A stretch of DNA of 64,000 bases, taken from NCBI RefSeq assembly GCF_001424145.1, contig NZ_LMQM01000003.1, forward strand, positions 36,729-100,728, read 5' to 3'. Both the position numbers and the translations under genes were made by a program. Source of the DNA: Chryseobacterium sp. Leaf404. GTDB taxonomy: Bacteria; Bacteroidota; Bacteroidia; Flavobacteriales; Weeksellaceae. The notes under the pieces are model-generated. The model did not search any database, was not told the DNA's origin, and saw only the letters and a list, made by a program, of their open reading frames with translations. Each line of letters begins with the position of its first letter. Within the stretch, counting starts at the first letter, position 1. This document shows, in pieces, positions 35,346 through 43,374 of the stretch.

Positions 35346-35404
35346 TTAAACTTTATTATGACATTTTTATAAAGGCTTTACCACGTTGTAGAGCCTTTTT
35401 TATT
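35346..35404 (+). terminator. Attenuator: leader pairing segment and intrinsic terminator
   Basis: The stem AAAGGCTTTA (35371-35380) / TAGAGCCTTT (35389-35398) has one wobble and is followed by a T-run, 20 bases before metN. Segment 35346-35360 can pair with the RNA 5' end (35222-35236) over 15 positions with two G-U pairs, and 35347-35354 can alternatively pair with the terminator's left arm. This allows a leader-translation-dependent switch; the fold was derived by eye. Confidence 0.7.
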
Positions 35405-35423
35405 TAAAAACTATTCAGGAAAC

Positions 35424-36452
35424 ATGATAGAAATTAAAAATATATCGAAAACATTTTATCAGAAAAAACAGTCTTTCAAAGCTTTGGATGATGTAAATCT
35501 GAGTATTGAGAAAGGCGATATCGTCGGAATCATCGGATTTTCGGGAGCAGGAAAAAGCACCTTGATAAGGACCGTCAATCTTCTGGAAAGGCCTGATAAC
35601 GGACAAATGATTATCAACGGAAAAGATTTCACCAAATTAAAATCAAAACAACTCGCCAAAGAGCGCAAAAAAATCGGAATGATTTTCCAGCATTTCAATT
35701 TACTTTCTTCGAGGACGGTCTTTGAAAACGTCGCACTTCCGCTGGAGCTGGACAATTTAAGCAAAGAAGAAATCAGGCAAAAGGTAAATGAACTTTTGCA
35801 GATCGTTGGACTCGAAGATAAAGCCAATGATTATCCTAAAAGCTTATCAGGAGGGCAAAAACAAAGGGTTGCCATTGCAAGGGCTTTAGCCAACGACCCG
35901 TATCTTTTGCTTTGTGATGAAGCGACAAGTGCACTCGATCCGGCAACAACGCAATCTATTCTGCAGCTTTTGAGAGATATTAACCACAGGCTTGGAATCA
36001 CGATTTTGCTGATCACCCACGAAATGGAAGTCATCAAAGCGATCTGCAACCACGTTGCCGTTATTGACAAAGGACAATTAGTAACAAAAGGAACTTTGAG
36101 CGAAATTATTTCCAACAAAGACAATCCTATCATCAAACAATTTTTAAACTCAGGTGTTATGACTATACCACAGGAACTCAATAAAAAACTACAGAAAGAG
36201 CCGCAGGCCGGACTTTTTCCGCTGGTTGAAATCGAATTAAACGAAAAAATAAGCGTTGAAAAACTGCTTTCAGTGATTTATGATCAGTATAAGATTCCTT
36301 ACCAGCTTCTGAAGGCTGATGTGGAATATCTGGGCGATTCCAATTTTGGCAAACTTCTTCTTCATCTGAAAGGAGAAAGCGAAGAAAACCAAAAAGCCAT
36401 CTATTATTTTAATCAGAATAACATTCAAAATACTTTAAAAGGATATGCTTAG
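35424..36452 (+). CDS. metN: Methionine ABC transporter ATPase MetN
   Basis: A 342-residue ATPase of the D/L-methionine importer. Walker A GFSGAGKST, Q-loop MIFQHFNLL, signature LSGGQKQRVAIARAL, Walker B LLLCDEATSALDP, switch His in LITHEME. The C-terminal NIL-type regulatory domain (ISVEKLLSVIYDQYKIPYQL) that senses intracellular methionine for trans-inhibition is present. It is first gene of metNIQ, overlapping metI by 8 bases, and is expected to be under the upstream leader attenuator. Confidence 0.95.
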   Translation: MIEIKNISKTFYQKKQSFKALDDVNLSIEKGDIVGIIGFSGAGKSTLIRTVNLLERPDNGQMIINGKDFTKLKSKQLAKERKKIGMIFQHFNLLSSRTVFENVALPLELDNLSKEEIRQKVNELLQIVGLEDKANDYPKSLSGGQKQRVAIARALANDPYLLLCDEATSALDPATTQSILQLLRDINHRLGITILLITHEMEVIKAICNHVAVIDKGQLVTKGTLSEIISNKDNPIIKQFLNSGVMTIPQELNKKLQKEPQAGLFPLVEIELNEKISVEKLLSVIYDQYKIPYQLLKADVEYLGDSNFGKLLLHLKGESEENQKAIYYFNQNNIQNTLKGYA

Positions 36453-37101
36453 TGACACTGTAATTTCGCTCCTGTCAAAGGGAGTCTGGGAAACTGTTTA
36501 CATGACTTTTGTGTCTGGATTTTTCGGTTTTGTGCTCGGTCTTCCGGTGGGAATTCTGCTTTTTGTGACTCGCAAAGGACAACTTTTAGAGAATACCATT
36601 TACAACAGAATTCTTTCGGTTTTGGTTAATATTTTCAGGTCAATTCCTTTCATTATCCTGATTGTCTGGATGATTCCTTTCACAAGATCTATCGTAGGAA
36701 CTTCCATCGGAATGAATGCCGCACTGGTTCCTTTAAGCATTGGCGCAGCGCCGTTTATTGCAAGACTGGTCGAAAACAGTCTTCTGGAAATTCCAAATGG
36801 TCTGATTGAAACCGCAAGAGCTCTGGGAGCATCTCCTTTTCAGATTATAAAAAAGGTTTTGTTGCCGGAAGCCCTGCCTTCACTTATCAATAATGCAACG
36901 ATTACTTTAATCACATTAGTCGGCTATTCCGCCATGGGTGGCGCTGTCGGAGCCGGTGGATTGGGACAGATCGGTTATCAGTACGGCTATATTGGCTATG
37001 ATGCTTTGATTATGAATCTTGTGCTTGGACTTCTCGTGGCTTTGGTGTTCATCATTCAGTTTTCTGGAGATCGATTAGCGAAGAGGGTGGATCACAGGTG
37101 A
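36445..37101 (+). CDS. metI: Methionine ABC transporter permease MetI
   Basis: A 218-residue inner-membrane permease with five predicted helices (GFFGFVLGLPVGILLFV, ILSVLVNIFRSIPFIILIV, ...VLGLLVALVFIIQF). The ATPase-contact EAA loop is ETARALGASPFQIIKKVLLPEALP. It overlaps the metN end by 8 bases, so it is translationally coupled. Length matches the MetI family (about 217). Confidence 0.95.
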   Translation: MLSDTVISLLSKGVWETVYMTFVSGFFGFVLGLPVGILLFVTRKGQLLENTIYNRILSVLVNIFRSIPFIILIVWMIPFTRSIVGTSIGMNAALVPLSIGAAPFIARLVENSLLEIPNGLIETARALGASPFQIIKKVLLPEALPSLINNATITLITLVGYSAMGGAVGAGGLGQIGYQYGYIGYDALIMNLVLGLLVALVFIIQFSGDRLAKRVDHR

Positions 37102-37119
37102 GTTTTTGTGTGGGAGAGA

Positions 37120-37280
37120 TAGAGGGTTTGAGCGTTTGAGCGTTTGAGCGTTCGGCAAATGTGTAGGCGACAGGATTTTTCCCATCTCACTTCTCCCATC
37201 TTCAGTCTTCCATCTCCAATCTCCCATCTCCCATCTTCCATCATCCAACACCCAACACCCAACATCCCTCACCCAGCATA
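37120..37280. repeat. Low-complexity word repeats between metI and metQ
   Basis: It contains GTTTGAGC three times in tandem (about 37124-37150), then an imperfect array of CCCATCT/TCCATC words and finally CCAACAC repeated (37243-37265). The metI-metQ gap is 197 bases, unusual for an operon. No gene. Confidence 0.8.
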
Positions 37281-37298
37281 ACAAAAAAATAATCTACA

Positions 37299-38108
37299 AT
37301 GAAAAAAATAAAAATTCTAAGTTTAGCAGCAGGACTGCTTTTGTTTGGAGCGTGTAATTCTCCTAAAAAAGATGATCCTAATTTCATCAAAGTAGGAATC
37401 ACTTCCGGACCGGAACAAAAGATTGCCGAAACTGCCAAAAAAGTGGCAAAAGAAAAATACAATCTTGAGGTGGAACTGGTTTCATTCAATGATTATGTAG
37501 TTCCAAACGAGGCTTTGAACAACGGCGACATCGATGCAAATGCATTTCAGCACGTTCCTTATCTTGATGAGCAGTCGAAGCAGCGCGGGTATAAATTAGC
37601 TGTGATTGGAAACACCTTTGTCTACCCGATTATTGCCTATTCAAAAAAGATAAAAAGCATCAGTGAACTTCAAAACGGAAGCACGATTGTCATTCCCAAC
37701 GACCCAACCAACGGCGGACGTTCTCTCCTCCTTTTGCAGAAAAATGGTTTGTTAAAATTAAAAGACGGCATCGGATTGCTACCGAAAGTTACCGACATTG
37801 CAGAAAATCCAAAACAGCTGAAAATTCTGGAAATTGAAGCTCCACAATTACCCAGAGTTCTGGATGACAAAGAAGTTGTGATTGCAATTATCAACAATAA
37901 TTTTGCTGCCCAGGCAGGTTTGGATGCCGATAAAAACGGAATTTTTAAAGAAGATAAAGATTCGCCGTACATGAATGTTGTTGTTTCAAGAGAAGACAAT
38001 AAAAATGCAGAAAAAGTGAAAAATTTCCTCAAAGCCTATCAGTCAAAAGAAGTGGAAGACAAAGCCAGAGAAATCTTTAAAGGTGGCGCTGTGAAGGGAT
38101 GGCATTAG
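37299..38108 (+). CDS. metQ: Methionine-binding lipoprotein MetQ
   Basis: A 269-residue substrate-binding lipoprotein. The signal sequence ends LLLFGAC with the lipid Cys near residue 20. The mature part has the NlpA/MetQ core (IKVGITSGPEQKIAETAKKV, EALNNGDIDANAFQHVPYLD, GSTIVIPNDPTNGGRSLLLLQ and VVSREDNKNAEKVKNFLKAY). It delivers methionine to MetNI at the inner membrane. It is third gene of the operon but separated by the repeat region, which could carry an extra signal. Confidence 0.95.
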   Translation: MKKIKILSLAAGLLLFGACNSPKKDDPNFIKVGITSGPEQKIAETAKKVAKEKYNLEVELVSFNDYVVPNEALNNGDIDANAFQHVPYLDEQSKQRGYKLAVIGNTFVYPIIAYSKKIKSISELQNGSTIVIPNDPTNGGRSLLLLQKNGLLKLKDGIGLLPKVTDIAENPKQLKILEIEAPQLPRVLDDKEVVIAIINNNFAAQAGLDADKNGIFKEDKDSPYMNVVVSREDNKNAEKVKNFLKAYQSKEVEDKAREIFKGGAVKGWH

Positions 38109-38180
38109 ATATGGGTAATGAGTGATGGATAATGGGTAATAATTGATGAATGATGATTGATGATTGATGATTGATGATTG
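38107..38180. repeat. Imperfect GATGATT/GGTAAT tandem repeats after metQ
   Basis: TGATGGATAATGGGTAATA is followed by TGATGATTGA units repeated four or more times (38145-38180). It is AT-rich, non-coding and similar in style to 37120-37280. Confidence 0.75.
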
Positions 38181-38223
38181 AAATTAATTTGAACACTTTT
38201 TAACCCTAAAAATTTGACAACAA

Positions 38224-38258
38224 AAAACCGCTTTTCGAAAAAAGCGGTTTTTGTATTT
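38224..38258. terminator. Bidirectional terminator between metQ and purA
   Basis: A 12-bp perfect stem: AAAACCGCTTTT (38224-38235), CGAA loop, AAAAGCGGTTTT (38240-38251), with A/T runs on both sides, serving the convergent genes. Confidence 0.85.
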
Positions 38259-38272
38259 TTAAAAAAGATTCC

Positions 38273-39559
38273 TTAGAATAATTCTTTTCTGATAATGTTC
38301 TGACTTCTTTCAGGACCTACAGAAACCAAATAAACATTGATTCCCAGATACTTTTCGATGAACTCGATGTATTTCTGAGCCGTGTCCGGAAGTTCGTCGT
38401 AGCTTCTTACTTTGGTAAGATCTTCGTTCCAACCTGGTAAATCCTGATAAATTGGCTCGTAGTTGTACAATTTTTCTGTTGAAGAAGTGAAATAATCGAT
38501 GATTTTTCCGTCTTCAGTTTTGTAATGTGTAACTATTTTCAGGTTTTCAATTCCTGTAAGAACGTCTAATTTAGTAATTACTAAGTTATTGATACCATTG
38601 ATCATACAGGCGTGCTTCAAAGAAACTAAGTCTAACCAACCTGTTCTTCTTGGTCTACCTGTAGTCGCTCCGAATTCACCACCGATTTGTCTGATACTTT
38701 CGCCTAACTCATTGTCCAATTCAGAAGGAAAAGGTCCGTTTCCTACTCTTGTGCAATATGCTTTGGCAACACCAATCAAATTCTGAAGTGAAGTTGGCGG
38801 AACACCAGCTCCTGTACAAACTCCTCCGGTTGACGGAGAAGATGAAGTTACGTACGGATACGTTCCGAAGTCGATATCCAACATCAACGCCTGAGCGCCT
38901 TCAAACAACACGTTTTTACCGTCTCTGATCGCTTCGTTCAGTTCCAGTTCAGTGTCAACGATTCTGTCCTGAAGCTGTTTTCCGATTTCCAGATATTCGT
39001 TGTAGATTTCTTCAACGTCTAAAGTTGGTTTGTCGTAATATTTTTCGAAAAGAGAATTCTTGATTTTTAAGTTTTTCTCAATTTTGTCTCTTAAAATCTC
39101 AGGATTGAGAAGGTCGATCATTCTGATTCCCACTCTTGCGATTTTATCTTCGTAGCAAGGTCCGATTCCTTTTTTGGTCGTTCCGATCTGCGTTCCTCCG
39201 TGCTCTTCCTCACGGTAAGTATCCAAAAGAATGTGGTAAGGCATGATGACATGCGCTCTTCTGCTGATGAAAATGTGATCAGTTCTCAGGCCTTTACTTT
39301 CGATCTGATTCACCTCCTTAATGAAAGATTTAGGATTTACCACTACCCCATTGGCAATGATACACTTCCCTTTGCACTGAAGAACTCCCGATGGAAGAAG
39401 GTGCAAAACGAATTTCTCTTCACCCACATAAACCGTGTGACCAGCATTGTCGCCCCCCTGGAAACGTACAACGTAATCAGATTTTGCCGATAAAACATCC
39501 GTGATTTTTCCTTTACCTTCATCTCCATACTGAAGACCTACAACTACGTAAGTTGACAT
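38273..39559 (-). CDS. purA: Adenylosuccinate synthetase
   Basis: A 428-residue PurA: GLQYGDEGKGKITDVL with the phosphate-binding GDEGKGK, DNAGHT, the IMP-binding GTTKKGIGPCYEDK, FEGAQALMLDIDFGTYP and TTGRPRRTGWLDL. It converts IMP, aspartate and GTP to adenylosuccinate in the committed step to AMP. Length matches the family. The minus-strand TAATTTTG -7 box at 39585-39592 lies 26 bases before the start. Confidence 0.97.
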   Translation of the reverse strand: MSTYVVVGLQYGDEGKGKITDVLSAKSDYVVRFQGGDNAGHTVYVGEEKFVLHLLPSGVLQCKGKCIIANGVVVNPKSFIKEVNQIESKGLRTDHIFISRRAHVIMPYHILLDTYREEEHGGTQIGTTKKGIGPCYEDKIARVGIRMIDLLNPEILRDKIEKNLKIKNSLFEKYYDKPTLDVEEIYNEYLEIGKQLQDRIVDTELELNEAIRDGKNVLFEGAQALMLDIDFGTYPYVTSSSPSTGGVCTGAGVPPTSLQNLIGVAKAYCTRVGNGPFPSELDNELGESIRQIGGEFGATTGRPRRTGWLDLVSLKHACMINGINNLVITKLDVLTGIENLKIVTHYKTEDGKIIDYFTSSTEKLYNYEPIYQDLPGWNEDLTKVRSYDELPDTAQKYIEFIEKYLGINVYLVSVGPERSQNIIRKELF

Positions 39560-39584
39560 ATTTTACTTTTATTTTAGATTCATG

Positions 39585-39592
39585 CAAAATTA
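39585..39592 (-). promoter_or_regulatory. -7 box (TAATTTTG) of purA
   Basis: The minus strand reads TAATTTTG, a TAnnTTTG match, 26 bases before the purA start. Confidence 0.5.
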
Positions 39593-39629
39593 CTTTTAAA
39601 AAATTGGGTGGGCAAATTTGAGGGGAATT

Positions 39630-40364
39630 TTATTTTTTGGAGATATTTTTTTTATTTTTTTTACCGTTTTTTATAGATTCTTTGATCAATTGTGGATGCT
39701 TTTCTTTAACAAATTCCGTAAATTGTTTTTCGCTTACAAATTTTAGAATAGACTCCGCAAGTTTATAAACTTTTGTTTCCTTTAATGAAGGGATTTCATT
39801 AACTGGGTTAGTATCCAAAGCTTTTGCATTAATGACTGCATCTTTTATAAGTGTTATGAAATTTAAAGGATTGTATCCTTCAGAATCGAAACTAGAAATT
39901 TCCTCCTTGAACTCGTTACATTGGTTAGATTTAGAATTATTGAAATTTTCTTTTTTATGTAAAAATAACCAAACTTCAAAACAAGGGTTACTTAAAACAA
40001 TATTCCAAATAGGTTTATCCAAACAATAGTTTATCATTTCTCTTATCTGTTTTAAGCTCCATCTGTCAATATCCATAACAAACCATAGCTCATCTTCGTC
40101 AATCAACCCTTCTTGTTCAATGTATTTAACAGCTCTATCTAAAACCCATTTTGGTGCAGATTTAGTTTCAAATTTTTGTAACAATTCTTCATCTTGAATT
40201 TTTTCTTCAATTATATCTACTTTGATTCTTGTTGATAAAAATTCAAACAATCGAAAATATTGAGGCTCCCTCTTTCCTCCTTCACAAGCTATTGCAAATA
40301 ATTTATAATCGCGAAGCAAATTATTTTGAGTTTCTCTTTTATACCCTCTCTTTCTCTGAATCAT
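39630..40364 (-). CDS. RloB-family protein of a two-gene defence module
   Basis: A 244-residue protein with the RloB layout: KLFAIACEGGKREPQYFRLFE near residue 20, WFVMDIDRWSL near 95 (acidic catalytic-type motif as in TOPRIM-like nucleases) and VLSNPCFEVWLFLH near 125; the C-terminus is Lys-rich. RloB accompanies an AAA ATPase in AbiL-type anti-phage systems, where it is thought to be the toxic effector. It overlaps the ATPase gene by 26 bases. Inserted between purA and hpt. AT content is higher than in neighbours by eye. Confidence 0.85.
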   Translation of the reverse strand: MIQRKRGYKRETQNNLLRDYKLFAIACEGGKREPQYFRLFEFLSTRIKVDIIEEKIQDEELLQKFETKSAPKWVLDRAVKYIEQEGLIDEDELWFVMDIDRWSLKQIREMINYCLDKPIWNIVLSNPCFEVWLFLHKKENFNNSKSNQCNEFKEEISSFDSEGYNPLNFITLIKDAVINAKALDTNPVNEIPSLKETKVYKLAESILKFVSEKQFTEFVKEKHPQLIKESIKNGKKNKKNISKK

Positions 40365-41697
40365 AATTATTCCAATTTAGTTCATCTAAATTTGCCAGAA
40401 ATGGTATCCCTCCAAATCGTCCTTTCAAATATCCTTTTCTAATATCTAAATCATATCGAGGTTTATAATCACTTAAAGAATAAATCGCAGATCCTCCAGT
40501 TAACTTATTTTTTTCAACAAACCAAATTTCGTCTTGTCTGAAAATATCCAAATCTAATAAATTTGACTCATGAGTAGTGAATATCAATTGTCCTTTTGTG
40601 TTTTCTTCCAACATTATTTTACTAATTACTGCTTTTAATAAAACAGGATGCAAACTTTGATCAATTTCATCAATAATAAAAGTCATATCTTGAGTCAGAA
40701 CTCCATTAAAAGCCGGTATAAAATCTAGTAGTCTTTGCGTTCCATCTGATTCTTCATCCAACTCGAAATTAATAGAATTACCATTATTATCGATATGTGA
40801 GGATGTCAGTTTTTTAACTGTAAATTTATTATCTTCTTTGTTAATAAAGATTTCATTGTTTTTATGAAACATTGTAATTCCACCGGAATTTCCTGATTCC
40901 AAATCTCGAATTATGGACTCCTTTAAATCTTCATCATCCTCTCCAAAAAATTTATTAAAATCAAAAGTTTCAACTTTCAATTCTTTTATACCAGTATCGA
41001 AAGACTTTAATAATGTATTAGAAAACTCATAAAAAACCTTAGAATAAGCCATAAAAACTATTAAATTACTAACTTTACTGTGAGGATAAATAATAATTAT
41101 CTTATCTGTAATTTTGTATTTAATTTGAGATAATAATTTAATTTTAAGTTCAAATTCTTTAGATAAAAGAGTTTCATTAGGCTTTAATAAATTTTCTTCT
41201 AATATTTCAATAATTATTTTCTGTTTATTATTCTTAATATATTCTTCATGAAATCTAATTTTTGTTTTTCCCTTAATTGATGTTGTTCTTTCAAAAATAA
41301 TTTTATCATCCCTTCTAATGCCAGATTCAATCAACCACTCAGACAATATTATATTATGATCAAAGGTAAAACCATATCTATAGATTTTTCTTCCTAATAA
41401 AAATTCGAGTTCAAATGTAATAGGCTTAGTCTTATTTATACTATTAAGTTTGAACTTAAAATTATGTATAGGTTGAAAAATGCCATCATCCTTAATTATA
41501 TCCTGAAAAAACTCAATCGCCTTGACAATATTTGATTTTCCAGCACCATTAGCACCATAAATTGCTGCTGCCCTTAATGTTTTTACTGAACCTGGATAAA
41601 CATGGTTTTTGTGAGTCTTAAAATTACCTACTAACATATTAAACTCCGTCTCTTTATCAAAAGATAGGAAATTTTCAACAACAAATCTAATTAACAT
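40339..41697 (-). CDS. RloA-like AAA ATPase of a two-gene defence module
   Basis: A 452-residue ATPase of the AAA_15/AAA_21, SMC-like type. It begins LIRFVVENFLSFDKETEFNM, with Walker A IYGANGAGKSNIVKA at about 48-62, signature-like SDGTQRLLDFIPAF and Walker B MTFIIDEIDQSLHP, followed by GQLIFTTHESNLLD. ATPase-RloB pairs match the AbiLi/AbiLii (AbiL) abortive-infection system. It is predicted to sense phage and release or activate the RloB partner. Genes overlap, so they are co-translated. Confidence 0.85.
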   Translation of the reverse strand: MLIRFVVENFLSFDKETEFNMLVGNFKTHKNHVYPGSVKTLRAAAIYGANGAGKSNIVKAIEFFQDIIKDDGIFQPIHNFKFKLNSINKTKPITFELEFLLGRKIYRYGFTFDHNIILSEWLIESGIRRDDKIIFERTTSIKGKTKIRFHEEYIKNNKQKIIIEILEENLLKPNETLLSKEFELKIKLLSQIKYKITDKIIIIYPHSKVSNLIVFMAYSKVFYEFSNTLLKSFDTGIKELKVETFDFNKFFGEDDEDLKESIIRDLESGNSGGITMFHKNNEIFINKEDNKFTVKKLTSSHIDNNGNSINFELDEESDGTQRLLDFIPAFNGVLTQDMTFIIDEIDQSLHPVLLKAVISKIMLEENTKGQLIFTTHESNLLDLDIFRQDEIWFVEKNKLTGGSAIYSLSDYKPRYDLDIRKGYLKGRFGGIPFLANLDELNWNNYDSEKERV

Positions 41698-41807
41698 ATC
41701 ATATAAATTTAAATTTCTTAACTAAAATACGGAAAATTCTCTTAATTAAAACAATAGTAACAAAACTATGAAAAAACAAATATGTTTTAAGAGAAAAAAT
41801 CACTTCG

Positions 41808-41940
41808 GTGAAAAATTGATCTGCGAAATCACAACCATATTTCCATGATAATACTTTAAAAATTCGTCAGAATTTCCACATTTTGAAGGTCTAAATTATT
41901 CATTGCTTCATCAAAAAGAATTATTGAAAGTCAAGTTTTA
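41808..41940 (-). pseudogene. ABC-F ATPase fragment
   Basis: The minus strand encodes SIILFDEAMNNLDLQNVEI followed by LTNF, a frame shift, then KYYHGNMVVISQINF. This matches the second Walker B/switch region of ABC-F proteins (LLLDEPTNNLDLQNVEIL...HGTLIVISHD) with degraded positions (P to A, D to I). It is only about 40 residues long and disabled. It lies between the defence pair and hpt. Confidence 0.7.
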
Positions 41941-41982
41941 CAAACCTGATACACCTCACAAAAAACTTTCATCAAAATTCCG

Positions 41983-41990
41983 TAACTTTG
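41983..41990 (+). promoter_or_regulatory. -7 box of hpt (TAACTTTG)
   Basis: An exact TAnnTTTG match, 18 bases before the ATG at 42009, giving a short 5' leader. Confidence 0.6.
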
Positions 41991-42008
41991 CCGCCTACTA
42001 AAAATTTT

Positions 42009-42563
42009 ATGGAAAGTATTCAAGTTCACGACAAAACTTTTGTGCCTTATTTAGAGGATGCCGAAATTCAGGAGATTGTAAAAGCTACCGCTCTGAAAAT
42101 TTATGCAGATTATAAGAATGAAGTTCCTGTTTTCATTGGCGTTTTGAACGGTGTCATTATGTTTTTCTCTGATCTTTTAAAACATTATCCGGGTGAATGT
42201 GAGATTGCATTTATCCAAATGAGCTCCTACGCCGGAACTGAGTCTACAGGAATTGTTTACCAGAAAATGGAGCTTACGAAAGATGTAAAAGACCGTCACA
42301 TTATCCTGGTAGAAGATATTGTGGATACGGGAAATACGGTTGAAAGCCTTTTCAAATATTTTAACGAAACCCAAAGGCCGAAATCTGTGAAAATCGCTTC
42401 ATTTTTATTGAAACCTGAAGTTTACAAGAAAGATTTTAAACTAGATTATATCGGAAAAGAAATTCCAAACAAATTTGTTTTAGGGTATGGTCTTGATTAC
42501 GATGAGTTGGGAAGAAATTTACCCAACCTGTATCAACTGGCTGACGGACAAATCAACCATTAA
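42009..42563 (+). CDS. hpt: Hypoxanthine phosphoribosyltransferase
   Basis: A 184-residue HPRT from ATG 42009; the -7 box at 41983 rules out the longer start at 41988. The PRPP-binding motif is HIILVEDIVDTGNTVESLF; other family segments are PVFIGVLNGVIMFFSDLL and the C-terminal NKFVLGYGLDYDELGRNLPNL. It salvages hypoxanthine/guanine to IMP/GMP in the cytoplasm. Its neighbours adk and obgE are in the same order and direction as in related flavobacteria. Confidence 0.95.
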   Translation: MESIQVHDKTFVPYLEDAEIQEIVKATALKIYADYKNEVPVFIGVLNGVIMFFSDLLKHYPGECEIAFIQMSSYAGTESTGIVYQKMELTKDVKDRHIILVEDIVDTGNTVESLFKYFNETQRPKSVKIASFLLKPEVYKKDFKLDYIGKEIPNKFVLGYGLDYDELGRNLPNLYQLADGQINH

Positions 42564-42716
42564 AATGCTGTTGGCTTTTAGCAGACAGCTTTTAGCCTTC
42601 ATTTAGAAAAATTGAAAGAAATAAATTTTAATAATAACTAAAAATAAGCTGAAAGCAAAAGCAAATCGCCTAATGTCAAAAGGCAAACTGCCAACTGCCA
42701 AAAGCAATTCACTATT
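42564..42716. repeat. Word-repeat spacer between hpt and adk
   Basis: It contains near-repeats GCTTTTAGCAGACAGCTTTTAG and later AAAGCAAAAGC, AAACTGCCAACTGCCAAAAG. It is repetitive, non-coding and resembles the spacer at 37120-37280. Confidence 0.65.
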
Positions 42717-43295
42717 ATGATAAACATTGTTCTGTTCGGCCCTCCGGGAAGTGGAAAAGGTACACAAGCTCAAAACTTAATCGAAAAATTCAATTTAAAA
42801 CAAATCTCAACGGGAGATCTTTTCAGATTCAACATGAAAAATGATACCGAACTTGGGAAACTGGCTAAATCGTACATCGATAAAGGAGAATTGGTTCCGG
42901 ATCAGGTAACAACAGATATGCTGATTGACGAGATCAGAAAACCGACCGATGCGGCAGGATTTATTTTTGACGGATATCCAAGAACAGCTGTGCAGACAGA
43001 AGCTTTGGAAAAAATCGTAAAAGAAGAAATGAATGATGAGATCGATGTTTGTCTTTCTCTGGTTGTAGCAGACGATATTTTACTGGAAAGACTTTTGAAA
43101 AGAGGCGAAACCAGCGGAAGATCTGATGACAGCAACGCAGAAATCATCGGAAGCAGAATAAAAGAATATTACGCAAAAACTGCAGAAGTTGCAGAATTAT
43201 ATAAGCAGCAGGGCAAATACGTTGAGATCAACGGTGTAGGAGAAATCAATGATATCTCTGAAATGCTTTTTGCTGAAGTTCAAAAATTTTCATAA
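42717..43295 (+). CDS. adk: Adenylate kinase
   Basis: A 192-residue adenylate kinase: P-loop FGPPGSGKGTQAQNLI, KQISTGDLFRFNMK, FIFDGYPRTAVQTEAL and the LID-region segment ERLLKRGETSGRSDD with no zinc-finger insertion, the short form usual in Bacteroidota. It catalyses ATP + AMP to 2 ADP. Essential housekeeping gene. Confidence 0.95.
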   Translation: MINIVLFGPPGSGKGTQAQNLIEKFNLKQISTGDLFRFNMKNDTELGKLAKSYIDKGELVPDQVTTDMLIDEIRKPTDAAGFIFDGYPRTAVQTEALEKIVKEEMNDEIDVCLSLVVADDILLERLLKRGETSGRSDDSNAEIIGSRIKEYYAKTAEVAELYKQQGKYVEINGVGEINDISEMLFAEVQKFS

Positions 43296-43374
43296 ATTTT
43301 TGATTCAATATTCAAAGTTCAATATTCAAGGTTGGGAACTTTGAACTTTAAACCTCAAACCTTGAATTGAAATT
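43296..43374. repeat. Inverted word repeats between adk and obgE
   Basis: TTCAATATTCAAAGTTC and ATTCAAGGTT recur, with the reverse complement AACCTTGAAT at the far end, so the spacer can fold on itself. Non-coding. Confidence 0.7.

Noticed and set aside
35218..35423. SAM riboswitch upstream of metN
   Set aside because: The sequence lacks the SAM-I and SAM-II cores; the region is better explained by a short Met/Cys-rich ORF and terminator.
37120..37280. CRISPR-like array between metI and metQ
   Set aside because: Units are short, imperfect and lack unique spacers; no cas genes in the window.
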